64,000 nt of DNA from Selenomonadaceae bacterium (GCA_030523645.1 JAUNIB010000010.1:1-64000), one strand, 5' to 3'. Shown: positions 42,717-52,509, counted from the stretch's first letter. Program-made: numbers and translations. The notes: a model not told the origin generated them from the letters alone.

Positions 42717-43010
42717 CTAATGACCTTCCCCTCTGGGGAAGGTGGCTCGCGAAGCGATACGGATGAGGTACATATAATCCATCTAATGACCTTCCCCTCT
42801 GGGTGCGCATGAGCACTTAATGAGCTTGCGAATTTAGTGCGAGCCATGCAAACTGCTTAGTGATATCCGAGCGAAGCGAAGGATGAACTTAGCATGTTTG
42901 TAGAAGGTGGCTCGCGAAGCGAGACGGATGAGGTACATATAATCCACCTAATGACCTTCTCCTATGGAGAAGGGGGACCGCCGGAGGCGGTGGATGAGGT
43001 AGCTTCTAGT
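42717..43010. repeat. Class B repeats with a nested class C element
   Basis: Three class B units with ATAATCC-TCTAATGACCTT linkers. The second contains a class C element (about 42803-42903) placed in its hairpin between CCTTCCCCTCTGG and AAGGTGG. No gene. Confidence 0.85.
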
Positions 43011-43031
43011 AGACAGCGAAATTAAACTACC

Positions 43032-43198
43032 CGCAAAATACAGTCCCACAGAAACCCATTTTCATTCGGTTATCTACACAGCGGTACATAGACTCTGACT
43101 TCGCAAGCCTGCTCGTCAAGTACCGGTGTAGATAAACGGTTTCTTTAGGGAATGTATTTTGCGTGGGACTACATTAATGTGCAGACGGCTTCGCCGTC
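43032..43198 (+). repeat. Class A element 8 with hairpin
   Basis: Arms CGCAAAATACAGTCCC (43032-43047) and GGGAATGTATTTTGCG (43148-43163), box CTACATTAATG, hairpin GACGGC / GCCGTC (43184-43198). The core has TTATCTACACAGCGGTAC / GTACCGGTGTAGATAA, compensated changes relative to other copies. Confidence 0.9.
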
Positions 43199-43200
43199 AA

Positions 43201-43243
43201 AAGACTCCCCTATAGGGGAGGTGCCCGAAGGGCGGAGGGGTAA
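43201..43243 (+). repeat. Class B unit forming the comF leader
   Basis: ACTCCCCTATAGGGGAGGT followed by GCCCGAAGGGCGGAGGGGTAA, directly touching the comF ATG. The GGAGGGG of the repeat is the only Shine-Dalgarno sequence available. Confidence 0.8.
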
Positions 43244-43933
43244 ATGCTAACTGCGTTATTAGATTTTTTGTTCCCGCCCCGCTGCCCCGGCTGTCGTGAG
43301 TATACGGAGCATCTTGGCGACTGGTGCCCGACCTGTGAGGGCGAGTACCACACTCCTAGACTCTTTATTGAGGATGACAGCGATATAGAGGCAGTTTTCT
43401 GTCTGGCTCCGTACGACGGAGCGGTGCGGGAGCTGCTGCATCGACTGAAATTTCGTCGGGATGAGGGGGCGCTGCCCTATCTCCACAGGCTTATTGAGAA
43501 AGGCTGGCCGATAGAGGGAGAGCATTCGGCGACGGATTCACCGAAACGGTTTCGTGCATATATAGGGGAGCGGCCTTTGTTTGTGCCGGTGGCCCTTCAC
43601 CCGACGCGGGAGAAGGAGCGCGGCTTCAATCAGGCGGTGCTTCTTTGGCGGGATTTCCTCACAGCCAGAGACTATGAGTGGCAGGATGTGCTGGAGCGGA
43701 CGAGGGAGACCCGGCCGCAGTATTCTCTCAGCCGGAAGGAGCGGGAGGAGAATGTGCAGGGTGCTTTTGGACTGCGGTCGGGATACGCTGCCCGGCTGAA
43801 GTCAAGGACGGTGGTGCTGGTGGATGATATATACACCAGCGGGTCGACTATGAAGGCCTGCGCTCAGGTGCTGAAGAAGGCGGGAACGGAGCGGATACTT
43901 GCCCTGGCTCTGGCAACGGGACGAGAAGCGTGA
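43244..43933 (+). CDS. comF: ComF family phosphoribosyltransferase-like protein
   Basis: 229 residues. N-terminal zinc ribbon (CPGCREY, CPTCEGEY), then FCLAPYDGAVRELLHRLKF, and a PRTase domain with VVLVDDIYTSGSTM and RGFNQAVLL. Linked to DNA uptake and recombination in Firmicutes; the exact activity is uncertain. Start ATG 43244 uses a ribosome binding site supplied by a class B repeat. Confidence 0.9.
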   Translation: MLTALLDFLFPPRCPGCREYTEHLGDWCPTCEGEYHTPRLFIEDDSDIEAVFCLAPYDGAVRELLHRLKFRRDEGALPYLHRLIEKGWPIEGEHSATDSPKRFRAYIGERPLFVPVALHPTREKERGFNQAVLLWRDFLTARDYEWQDVLERTRETRPQYSLSRKEREENVQGAFGLRSGYAARLKSRTVVLVDDIYTSGSTMKACAQVLKKAGTERILALALATGREA

Positions 43934-43988
43934 TGTATAATGCGAGTCGCCTGCGGTAGCTTTTCCAAGGACTGTGGGTGAGGTGTAG

Positions 43989-44429
<441 letters not shown>

Positions 44430-44457
44430 GGAAGTAACACATAGAAATAAAAATGAG

Positions 44458-44596
44458 CTGATGAATAATGTCTGACGAAAACCCGTTTTCACTTATTTAT
44501 TCACGCAGCGGTGCTAGGCTCTGACTTCGTATGCTTACTCGTCAATCGCCAAGCACCGGCGTTCATAATGGTTTTCTTACAGACCTTATTCAACAG
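44458..44596 (+). repeat. Class A element 9
   Basis: Arms CTGATGAATAATGTCTG and CAGACCTTATTCAACAG (44458-44474, 44580-44596). The box is diverged (TCTAGAATAAAG). Downstream lies the 44613 terminator. Confidence 0.88.
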
Positions 44597-44612
44597 CGTC
44601 TAGAATAAAGTA

Positions 44613-44655
44613 GGGTCCGGGAAAATGATTGCTCATTATTCCCAGACCCTGTTTT
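44613..44655. terminator. Bidirectional terminator with AATGA-TTGC-TCATT inner palindrome
   Basis: Outer stem GGGTCCGGG / CCCAGACCC, inner AATGATTGCTCATT, T-rich flank; between convergent cdd and the hybrid kinase. Confidence 0.85.
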
Positions 44656-44659
44656 AGTT

Positions 44660-47626
44660 TTACTTTTTCAGCCACCGGTTCAGCAGCTTCGTGAGCTGGT
44701 CATAGTCTACCGGCTTGGAGATGTGCTCGTTCATGCCGGAGTCCCGGGAGGCAGTCACATCCTCGGCGAAGGCGTTGGCACTCATGGCGAAGATGGGGAG
44801 CCGGTCGGTGTATTCCCGCCCGACGGCTCTGATAGCCCTGGTGGCTTCGTAGCCGTTCATAAAGGGCATCTGAATGTCCATAAAGACTACATCGTAGTAG
44901 CCGTCGGCAGAGGCAGAGACCTTGTCCACGGCCTCCTGACCGTCCCGGGCAAATTCTACCGTCATGCCGGTCATCCCCAGAATTTCGGCGGCAATCTCGG
45001 CGTTCAGCTCGTTGTCCTCTACCAGAAGGCCCCGGGTGCCGCTGAAGTCGGCGGAGGTAATCTCCGGCACGCCAAGCAGCTTGGCGGCTGTTTCCTCGTG
45101 GGTGGTGACATCCTTGAAGAGCTGGCGGAGTCTGGTTTTGAACAATGGCTTGCTGATGAGGAAGCCGATGCCGGCTTCCTTGGCCTCCTGCTCCACCAGT
45201 GAGGTGTCGTTGGCGGCAGCGATGAGTACGGGAGTGTCGTTTATGAGACGGCGGCGCAGGGTGGAGATTATCTCCAGATTGTTGATGGCGGCGGAATCCC
45301 AGTCAAAGATGATGGCATCCAGGTCATCTCCTGCCGCGTGAGCTTCTACTGCCCGGCTGATGGCGGCAGTGTCGGAAATAGTCCATTCCGCTTTCATGCC
45401 GAGCTGCTTCAGAGTATCGCAGACAGCATCGGAGGAAAGGGGCTGGTCGGAGACGGCGAGAACCTTCAGCCCGAGGAAATCCTGAGGGATGGAATCATCG
45501 TCTGCCTTCCTGACCGGCAGGGAGAAGGTGACGGTGAAACGGGAGCCCTTGTCGTAGGTGCTTTCCGCATGAATGTCGCCGAACATCATGCGGACGATGC
45601 TCTTGGCGATGGGAAGACCGAGACCGCTGCCCTGGAACCGGGCCACCCGGTTGTCCTTGGGCCGGTAGAACGGCTCAAAGATGTTGCGGAGGTCGTCTTC
45701 GCTGATACCGTAGCCGTTATCTTCAAAGGTGAATTCAAAGTTGGCAATATCCAGACGGTTGCTGTTCTTTTCCTCGGCGGTTATCAGGATGGTGCCGCCC
45801 TCCGGGGTGTACCGGATGGCGTTGTCCGCAAGGCTCATGAATATCTGCTGGATGCGGCGGCTGTCGCCGATGAGCTGCTCGTGGTGGAAGTTGTTTACCC
45901 GGAATTCCAGGTGCTGCTTCTTCTTCTCCGTCATGGGGGTCACGAGGTCAATGAGGTTGTCCAGCAGCTCCGGCAGGGAGAAGTCCTCGCAGGACAGCTC
46001 CAGATTGCCGGATTCGATTCTCGATATGTCGAGAATTTCGTTTATCAGCAGGAGGAGCTGCTTGCAGGAGAGGTTTATCTTGCTGAGGCAGTCCTTGACT
46101 CTGTTCCGGTCGTCCAGCTGAGTGCCGGCGATGGTGGTCATACCCAGAATGGCGTTCATGGGTGTCCTGAGGTCGTGGCTCATGCGGATGAGGAAGTCGC
46201 TCTTGGCGGCGTTGGCGCTGGTAGCGTTGTCCAGCGCAGCGGTGAGGGCTTCCTGCATTTCCAGCTGCTGACGCTTGTGCTCGTCGATGATTCTGATGGT
46301 GAGGAGTACGCGGCGGATTCGGTCGTTGTCGTCCTTTTCGGCGGTGATGAGGCTTGCTCGGCACCAGCCGTGGATTTCGTGGACGAATTCCATGAGCATA
46401 CTGCCGCCGCTGCGGTTCAGACGCTCCTCCATGGTATTGGAATCAAGGAAGGCCAGCACATCCGCCCGGGATTCCGGAGCGATAATCTTGTTGATGACAC
46501 CTTCCTGAACGAAGTCCCGGCAGTCGCCGGAGGCGGGTACGAAATCGCGGAGCTTCTGGTCCTGCTTCAGGGCGATGAAGGTGAAGTCACCGTGCTTGTC
46601 GACGGGGAAATTTATATAGTAGGTTTCGCAGTAGATACTGCTCATGGTGGATACCAGCTTCAGCTGGTCCTGCTGATGCTTTTCGCTGATGTCGTGAACC
46701 ATGCCCTCGTGGAGCTTCTGGGCAATGATGTATTTCTCATGCTGCCAGATCATGAAGGACTCGATGAGGAACATGGCGGCTGCCAGAACGACCATGGTCT
46801 GGAGGGCCAGGGAACGGAAGCTGCCCAGCAGCTCCGGGGTGGCTTCTGTACCGGCAAGCCGGAGGATGACCTCGTGGCGGTCGTTGAGGTAGATGAAGAT
46901 CGCACCGGCGATTACCAGAAAGGAGAGGCTGGTGTAAATGATGGTCCGGCGGAACCGGGGATTCAGTCCGGAAGAAAAGTCCTCATGCTCCTTCAGCCGG
47001 CTCAGTACATCGGGGTCGGTGAGGAGGCTGTAGAACCAGACTGCCGCCAGGACACCCAGTGCCCAGTTGATAAGGATAGGCGGGCTGAAGCCCGGGTATA
47101 CGGCCCGGCTGACTGTGAGGCCGGAGTGGGGGAATACCCACCACATGGTAAAGAACATGAGGAAGCGGTGGAGGTACAGGCCGAGGACGGTAAAGATTCC
47201 TATCGCGACGGGGTGTGCCTTCCGGGGAAAGTGCCGGAAAAGCATGTGGAATATGAAACCCATGAGGAGACCGGCGAGAATATGAGGGGCGGTGGCAAGG
47301 ATAAAGCTGGCAGCGGGGTCTCCGCTGTAGCTGGGAGCAAAGAGGCGTCCCAGCTCGGATATGGGGGCGGTGTCGGTGCACCACATACGGCAGAGACCGT
47401 AGACGAGACCGGCGAGGGCTCCGCCGCCGGGGCCGAGTATCATTGCCGCCAGAATGATTATGATGTTGATAAAGGTGACGGAGATAGGCAGAAATACATC
47501 CGAGTGAAAGAAGCCGAGGGACGAAAAGGCGAGGATGAGCTCGAGGGACAGCAGGAGCGCAAGAATTTTCCGGTGGGTATTGGGACTGAGTTCCGTACCG
47601 CTGAAAACTGTAAAGTTGCTCTTCAT
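44660..47626 (-). CDS. Membrane hybrid histidine kinase with two receiver domains
   Basis: 988 residues from ATG 47626 (SD AAAGGAA); the longer frame from 47674 lacks an SD. N-terminal membrane region (about 20-300) with LPISVTFINIIIILAAMILG and GLYLHRFLMFFTMWWVFP, similar to 5TMR/ECF-like sensor regions. A PAS-like segment follows (about 345-450), then HisKA with the phospho-His in FLIRMSHDLRTPMNAILGM, HATPase_c (NAIRYTPEGG, DNGYGI, GSGLGLPIAKS), a divergent receiver (IIFDWDS) and a canonical C-terminal receiver (GLLVEDNELNAEIA, VVFMDIQMPFMNG, SKPVDYDQL). The signal and output partner are not encoded next to it. Confidence 0.93.
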   Translation of the reverse strand: MKSNFTVFSGTELSPNTHRKILALLLSLELILAFSSLGFFHSDVFLPISVTFINIIIILAAMILGPGGGALAGLVYGLCRMWCTDTAPISELGRLFAPSYSGDPAASFILATAPHILAGLLMGFIFHMLFRHFPRKAHPVAIGIFTVLGLYLHRFLMFFTMWWVFPHSGLTVSRAVYPGFSPPILINWALGVLAAVWFYSLLTDPDVLSRLKEHEDFSSGLNPRFRRTIIYTSLSFLVIAGAIFIYLNDRHEVILRLAGTEATPELLGSFRSLALQTMVVLAAAMFLIESFMIWQHEKYIIAQKLHEGMVHDISEKHQQDQLKLVSTMSSIYCETYYINFPVDKHGDFTFIALKQDQKLRDFVPASGDCRDFVQEGVINKIIAPESRADVLAFLDSNTMEERLNRSGGSMLMEFVHEIHGWCRASLITAEKDDNDRIRRVLLTIRIIDEHKRQQLEMQEALTAALDNATSANAAKSDFLIRMSHDLRTPMNAILGMTTIAGTQLDDRNRVKDCLSKINLSCKQLLLLINEILDISRIESGNLELSCEDFSLPELLDNLIDLVTPMTEKKKQHLEFRVNNFHHEQLIGDSRRIQQIFMSLADNAIRYTPEGGTILITAEEKNSNRLDIANFEFTFEDNGYGISEDDLRNIFEPFYRPKDNRVARFQGSGLGLPIAKSIVRMMFGDIHAESTYDKGSRFTVTFSLPVRKADDDSIPQDFLGLKVLAVSDQPLSSDAVCDTLKQLGMKAEWTISDTAAISRAVEAHAAGDDLDAIIFDWDSAAINNLEIISTLRRRLINDTPVLIAAANDTSLVEQEAKEAGIGFLISKPLFKTRLRQLFKDVTTHEETAAKLLGVPEITSADFSGTRGLLVEDNELNAEIAAEILGMTGMTVEFARDGQEAVDKVSASADGYYDVVFMDIQMPFMNGYEATRAIRAVGREYTDRLPIFAMSANAFAEDVTASRDSGMNEHISKPVDYDQLTKLLNRWLKK

Positions 47627-47725
47627 GTCTCGGTTCCTTTCTGCGTGTGCAAATAATAATTTGCCACCTAACATGATTAAACGAAAACCTGCTTGCGTGC
47701 GGTAAGATGGGGTAAATTGACTTAT

Positions 47726-47838
47726 CCCGCAAACAAAGTCTGACGAAAACCCGCTTTCACTCGATTATATATGTAACGGTTTTCTTACAGACTCTATTTG
47801 CGGGAATTTTACATTAATGTGAAGACAGCTTCGCTGTC
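47726..47838 (+). repeat. Class A element 10, core-deleted but arms intact
   Basis: Arms CCCGCAAACAAAGTCTG (47726-47742) and CAGACTCTATTTGCGGG (47788-47804) with only 45 bases between them instead of about 105. Box TTTACATTAATG and hairpin GACAGC / GCTGTC follow. A class B unit lies at 47841-47893. Confidence 0.88.
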
Positions 47839-47912
47839 TCTAAGCCTCCCCTACAGGGGAGGTGGCCGAGCGTAGCGAGGTCGGAGGGGTAACTAAAGGA
47901 ATCTCAGCTCAA

Positions 47913-49169
47913 TCAGAACTTTGAACCCTCAAAATGCAGGGTGGCGAAGTAGTCGTCCTGAGTCTCGGCGCGGCGAATCATCTTCACGCTGCCGTCTTCA
48001 CAGAGAAGAAGCTCGGCGCTGCGGAGCTTGGCGTTGTAGTTGAAGCCCATAGCGTGGCCGTGAGCGCCGGCGTCGAAGATGATGACCCTGTCGCCCATGT
48101 CAATCTTCGGCAGCTGGCGGTCGATGGCGAACTTGTCGTTGTTCTCGCAGAGGGAGCCGGTGACATCATAGGTGTGGTCGAGGGGAGCGTTCTCCTTGCC
48201 CACGACGACGATGTGATGGTAGGCACCGTAGAGGGCGGGGCGCATGAGGTTGGCCATGCAGGCGTCGAGACCGATGTAGTTCTTATAGGTCTGCTTCTCG
48301 TGGATGGCGGTGGTGACGAGGTAGCCGTAGGGGCCGGTGATGCTGCGGCCCAGCTCCATAGCGATGGAGAGTCCGTCCAGACCGGCGGGGATGATGATTT
48401 CTTCGTAGGCCTTCTTGATGCCGGCGGAGACATTCTCAAGATTTACAGCTTCCTGCTCGGGGCGATAGGGGATGCCGACGCCGCCGCCGAGGTTTACGAA
48501 TTCCAGCTTGATGCCCAGCTTTTCCTTGATTTCTACAGCGGTGTTGAACATGAGGCGGGCAGTGTTGATGAAGGACTGCTCTTCAAGCTCGTTGGAGATG
48601 ACCATGGTGTGAAGGCCGAAACGCTTTACGCCCTTGTCCTTGGCGATGCGGTAGGCGTGAATGAGCTGGTCGTGGGTGAGGCCGTACTTCGCCTCGGTGG
48701 GGTTGCCGATGATGGCGTTGCCCTTTACGGCATCGCCGGGGTTGTAGCGGAAGGAGAGGCAGGCAGGGAAGCCGGCGTTCTTCTCCAGATATTCGATGTG
48801 GGAGATGTCGTCCAGGTTGATGATGGCGCCCAGCTCGATAGCCCGCTGGAATTCATCAGCGGGGGTGTCGTTGGAGGTGAGCATGATTTTCTCGCCCTTG
48901 ATGCCGGCCATGTCGGCAAGGTTCAGCTCGGGGAGACTGCTGCAGTCGGCGCCGCCGCCTTCCTCGCGGATTATTTCGAGGAGGTAGGGATTGGGGGCGG
49001 CCTTTACGGCGTAGTGCTCACGGAAGCCGGGAACCCAGTCGAAGGCTTTGAAGAGGCGGCGGAGATTTTTGCGGATGGCCGCTTCGTCATAGATATGGAA
49101 AGGAGTGGGGTACTCCTTGATGATTTCTTCCAGCTTGTCCTGTGCGATAGGGAAAATTTTTTCTGCCAT
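47913..49169 (-). CDS. Diaminopimelate decarboxylase-like PLP enzyme
   Basis: 418 residues from ATG 49169, with AAAGGAGA upstream; the frame extends to 49277 but lacks an SD there. Alanine racemase-like TIM barrel with the PLP Lys in HYAVKAAPNP, HTMVISNELEEQSF, FVNLGGGVGIPY (phosphate-binding GGG) and the C-terminal GSLCENNDKFA with the substrate Cys, and GAHGHAMGFNYN. Makes lysine from meso-diaminopimelate by family. Related decarboxylases for other amino acids look similar, so the substrate is probable but not certain. A -10 element (TGTTATAAT) lies at about 49230-49238 on the minus strand. Confidence 0.88.
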   Translation of the reverse strand: MAEKIFPIAQDKLEEIIKEYPTPFHIYDEAAIRKNLRRLFKAFDWVPGFREHYAVKAAPNPYLLEIIREEGGGADCSSLPELNLADMAGIKGEKIMLTSNDTPADEFQRAIELGAIINLDDISHIEYLEKNAGFPACLSFRYNPGDAVKGNAIIGNPTEAKYGLTHDQLIHAYRIAKDKGVKRFGLHTMVISNELEEQSFINTARLMFNTAVEIKEKLGIKLEFVNLGGGVGIPYRPEQEAVNLENVSAGIKKAYEEIIIPAGLDGLSIAMELGRSITGPYGYLVTTAIHEKQTYKNYIGLDACMANLMRPALYGAYHHIVVVGKENAPLDHTYDVTGSLCENNDKFAIDRQLPKIDMGDRVIIFDAGAHGHAMGFNYNAKLRSAELLLCEDGSVKMIRRAETQDDYFATLHFEGSKF

Positions 49170-49333
49170 TTTGGGGTAGTCTCCTTTATCTAAAAATTTC
49201 TTGGGATTGATTGCTTTGTAGCACCTTACATTATAACACAACTGTTGGTATAATAAAGCTGTTGGAAAAGAATACATAAGGGATAGAGGGTATAGCGGTC
49301 TGACTGAAATCTCTTTCTCTATGTTTGAAAGAA

Positions 49334-49573
49334 CCGAGCAACATCGTCTAACGGAAACTCGCTTGCGCTCTGTTATTCACGCAGCGGTGCTAAGCTCTGA
49401 CGGCGCTGGTTAGCTTGTCAGTCGCCAAGCACCGGCGTTCATAACGACTTTGTCGTTGAATGTCAATATGAATAAATCACTTCGTAATTTATAGAAAAAC
49501 TGCATTATAAAGGTTTCCTTATAGACGATATTGCTGTCGGTATTACATTAAGGTATTTGTCCTTCGGACAAAG
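49334..49573 (+). repeat. Class A element 11 with internal insertion and hairpin
   Basis: Arms CCGAGCAACATCGTCTA (49334-49350) and TAGACGATATTGCTGTCGG (49522-49540). About 65 extra AT-rich bases (49447-49510) sit inside the core near the right end. Box TATTACATTAAGG and hairpin CTTTGTCC-type (49556-49573). A class B/C-like composite follows at 49578-49702; no gene lies in 49170-49750. Confidence 0.87.
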
Positions 49574-49750
49574 TGAAAGGCCCCCATTCAGGGGGGCTGT
49601 CTCCGACTCACTTCGTTCGCTGGATGGCACTCACTAAATTCGTCCTTCGTTACACTCGGACTTATTAAGTGAGTTTGTCAAGCCGAAGGCGACTGGGGGT
49701 AAATAGCATTGTAGATGCTATGACCTCATTTTTTGAAAAAGGTGAACAAC

Positions 49751-50245
49751 ATGAAAAACTTACTGACACGGGCAGAGGCTGCGAAACTCTGCGCCGCCGA
49801 AAAAGAAAAGGGGCATCGGGTGGTCTTCACCAACGGGTGCTTTGATATTCTCCATGCCGGTCATGTCCGCTATCTTACAGCGGCCAGAGAGCGGGGCGAC
49901 CTGCTGGTGGTGGGGCTGAACAGTGACAGCTCCGTCCGGCGGCTGAAGGGGGCCACCCGGCCGGTGAACGGCGAGCAGGACAGAGCCGAGGTGCTGCTGG
50001 GGCTGAAGGCTGTCGACTATGTGACTATCTTCGATGAGGACACGGCAGCGGAGACTATCGCGGCGCTGGAGCCGGGCATATATGCCAAGGGGGCCGATTA
50101 CACCAGAGAGACTCTGCCGGAGTCAAAGCTGGTGGAAGGCTACGGCGGCGAGGTGGCGTTCATTGATCTGGTGCCGGGGCGGTCAACCTCCGGTATCATT
50201 GCCAGGGCTTTAGCTGGGCAGTCGGCGGCAGGTGATTTATCGTGA
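49751..50245 (+). CDS. rfaE2: D-glycero-beta-D-manno-heptose 1-phosphate adenylyltransferase
   Basis: 164 residues from ATG 49751 (SD AAAGGTG). Nucleotidyltransferase motifs FTNGCFDILHAGHVRYL, GLNSDSSVRRLKG and RSTSGIIARAL. Single-domain form (RfaE2/HldE C-terminal half); the kinase half is not in the window. Makes ADP-heptose for the LPS core. The next gene, a heptosyltransferase, overlaps by four bases. Confidence 0.94.
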   Translation: MKNLLTRAEAAKLCAAEKEKGHRVVFTNGCFDILHAGHVRYLTAARERGDLLVVGLNSDSSVRRLKGATRPVNGEQDRAEVLLGLKAVDYVTIFDEDTAAETIAALEPGIYAKGADYTRETLPESKLVEGYGGEVAFIDLVPGRSTSGIIARALAGQSAAGDLS

Positions 50246-51294
50246 AGAAGCCGTTGTCTATTCTGGTGGTGAAGCTCAGTGCCATCGGGGATGTTATTCA
50301 CGCTCTGCCGGTGTCCTATGCTATCAAGGAAACATATCCGGATGCCCGGCTGGTGTGGGTCGTTGAGCCGGTAGCCCGTCCGCTGCTGGAGGGAAATCCC
50401 TGCATTGACGAAATAATCACCTTTGAGAAAAAGAAGTTTAAGTCCGTGGGAGGATTCCTCAGGGAGTTCGGGCCGCTGAAGAAGAAGATAAGAGCGGCGG
50501 CCGGTAAGCCGGATGGCTACGACTATGCCCTCGACCTGCAGGGGCTCTTCAAGTCGGCGGCAATCGTATGGGCTTCCGGGGCGAAAAAATGCTACGGCAG
50601 CGAGTATATGCGGGAGATGAGCGACAAAATCTCCACGCCGGTAGTGGGGCCTCATGCCAACGGTCACATCGTGGAGCGATATCTCGATGTAGCGAGAGCT
50701 ATCGGGTGCCGGGTGGACGAGGTGAAGTTCCCGGTGGCAATTTCCGAGAAGGAAGAGTGGTCGGTGGGTGAATTGCTTCGCCGCGCTGGAGTGAAGGATG
50801 GAACGCCCTACGCTGTTCTTGCGGTGGGAGCAAACTGGCCCAATAAGCGTTGGCCCACGAAGAAGTACGCGGAGCTGTCCGACCGACTCTTTGAGGCGGG
50901 CGTTATTCCCGTGTTCGTGGGCGGCGGTGCGGCTGATGAGGGCCTGATGGCTGAGATAAACGGATATGCGGAGCTGTCGCCAGTTTCATTGGTGAACGAG
51001 ACCAGCCTGAAGGAACTGGCGTCGGTGATAAAGGGGGCAGCGGTAGCCCTCGGCGGCGATACAGGGCCGATACATCTGGCGGCAGCGGTGGAGACGCCGG
51101 CGGTAATGGTGATGGGGCCGACTGCTCCCGACCGCAGCAGTCCCTACGGTATGGATGCGGACTGCCTGCTGGCCGGCCATCCCTGTGCCAACTGCCGAAA
51201 GCGGGCCTGCCCCAAAGGGATAGATTGCCTCGATGCCATCAGCGTTGACAGGGTGTATGAGAAGCTGATGGAGGTCATTGGACGGGGACGGTAA
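50242..51294 (+). CDS. Heptosyltransferase, glycosyltransferase family 9
   Basis: 350 residues from GTG 50242. Begins ILVVKLSAIGDVIHALPVSY, the GT9 signature, and has GGDTGPIHLAAAVETPAVMVMGPT near the C-terminus, with a Cys-rich CANCRKRACPKGIDCLDAI late. Adds ADP-heptose to lipid A-Kdo or the inner core (WaaC or WaaF type; which one cannot be told). Coupled to rfaE2. Confidence 0.92.
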   Translation: MKKPLSILVVKLSAIGDVIHALPVSYAIKETYPDARLVWVVEPVARPLLEGNPCIDEIITFEKKKFKSVGGFLREFGPLKKKIRAAAGKPDGYDYALDLQGLFKSAAIVWASGAKKCYGSEYMREMSDKISTPVVGPHANGHIVERYLDVARAIGCRVDEVKFPVAISEKEEWSVGELLRRAGVKDGTPYAVLAVGANWPNKRWPTKKYAELSDRLFEAGVIPVFVGGGAADEGLMAEINGYAELSPVSLVNETSLKELASVIKGAAVALGGDTGPIHLAAAVETPAVMVMGPTAPDRSSPYGMDADCLLAGHPCANCRKRACPKGIDCLDAISVDRVYEKLMEVIGRGR

Positions 51295-51302
51295 CAGTAA
51301 TT

Positions 51303-51504
51303 GGCGGCATAACAGTCTGACAGAAACCCGCTTGCGCTTATTTATTCACGCAGCGGTGCTAGGTTCCCGCATCGTATGCTTACTCGCGGGTCACCAAGCA
51401 CCGGCGTTCATAATGGTTTCTTTACAGACTGTTATGCCTGGGTCCTACATTAAAGAACCCTCCCCTTTGGGGAGGGGGGACCGGCGAAGCCGGTGGGTGA
51501 GGTC
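51303..51504 (+). repeat. Class A element 12 and a class B unit
   Basis: Arms GGCATAACAGTCTG (51306-51319) and CAGACTGTTATGCC (51425-51438), the same arm as element 5. Box CCTACATTAAAG, then a class B unit (GGAGGGGGGACCGGCGAAGC) to about 51504. The -10 TGGTATAAT at 51571-51579 then serves the next gene. Confidence 0.9.
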
Positions 51505-51633
51505 TAAAGGATTAAAATTTCCTTAAACTTCGACTTTTTCACCTTCATTTCATTGAAAAGCACAGATTTGTGGTATAATAAAGTCAAAAGGTTAAAGTCG
51601 ATTTTAAGAAACCACAAACGGAGGAATACAAAT

Positions 51634-52509
51634 ATGAATTCACTGAAAACAGCAGTCCTCATGGCTCTGCTCACGGCTCTGCTGGTGATGGCCGGCGGCT
51701 CCTTCGGCGGTCGTAACGGAGCAATGCTGATGCTTGGGTTCTCCCTGCTTATAAATTTTATAAGCTATTGGAAGAGTGACAGTATTGTCCTGTCCATGTA
51801 CGGAGCGAAAGAAATAACAAGGGCCCAGGCTTCTGAGCTCTATGACCTGGTGGCAACTCTGGCCAAGCAGGCAAAACTCCCGATGCCCCGTGTCTGCATC
51901 ATCAATGACCAGTCTCCCAATGCCTTTGCGACCGGCCGCAATCCGGAGCACGCTGCCGTGGCAGTGACCACCGGTATCATGCGTATCCTTGATCAGGAGG
52001 AGCTGGGGGGCGTTATCGCTCACGAGCTGAGCCACATCAAGCATCGCGATACTCTTATTTCTACAGTTGCCGGCTCTATTGCCGGTGTCATCTCCTCTAT
52101 CGGTCATATTGCCCAGTGGGCAATGATATTCGGTATGGGCGGCCGTCGCAGCGATGATGACGGTGAAGGTCTGGGAGCAATCTTTACGATTATTGTGGCG
52201 CCTTTGGCGGCTGCACTGATTCAGCTGGCTATCTCCCGCTCCAGGGAATATGCGGCGGATAAGTCCGGCGGCGAGATCTGCGGTAATCCGCTTGACCTGG
52301 CCAGTGCGCTGGAAAAGCTGGAGTACTACTCCGGCCGGATGCGCCCCATGGCTGACGCGGGCCCGGCTACGGCTCACCTCTTCATCGTAAATCCTCTGAA
52401 GAACAGCGGCGTTTCTTTTAAGTCGATGTTCTCCACTCATCCGTCAACCGAGGATAGAGTGGCGGCTCTGAAGGAGCAGGCGCGGGAAATGGGTATCCGT
52501 ACCCGCTGA
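51634..52509 (+). CDS. htpX: HtpX-like M48 zinc metalloprotease
   Basis: 291 residues from ATG 51634 (SD CGGAGG); an upstream frame to 51553 overlaps the promoter. Two N-terminal membrane helices, the zinc motif HELSHIKH, two more hydrophobic segments and SREYAADKSGGE with the third ligand Glu. Membrane protease for quality control of inner-membrane proteins; it keeps the PNAFATGRNPEHA stretch conserved in HtpX. Confidence 0.93.
   Translation: MNSLKTAVLMALLTALLVMAGGSFGGRNGAMLMLGFSLLINFISYWKSDSIVLSMYGAKEITRAQASELYDLVATLAKQAKLPMPRVCIINDQSPNAFATGRNPEHAAVAVTTGIMRILDQEELGGVIAHELSHIKHRDTLISTVAGSIAGVISSIGHIAQWAMIFGMGGRRSDDDGEGLGAIFTIIVAPLAAALIQLAISRSREYAADKSGGEICGNPLDLASALEKLEYYSGRMRPMADAGPATAHLFIVNPLKNSGVSFKSMFSTHPSTEDRVAALKEQAREMGIRTR

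Noticed and set aside
45338-47656. Open frame of 772 codons opposite the hybrid kinase gene
   Set aside because: Antisense shadow of a gene with clear kinase motifs; no family resemblance in the translated shadow.
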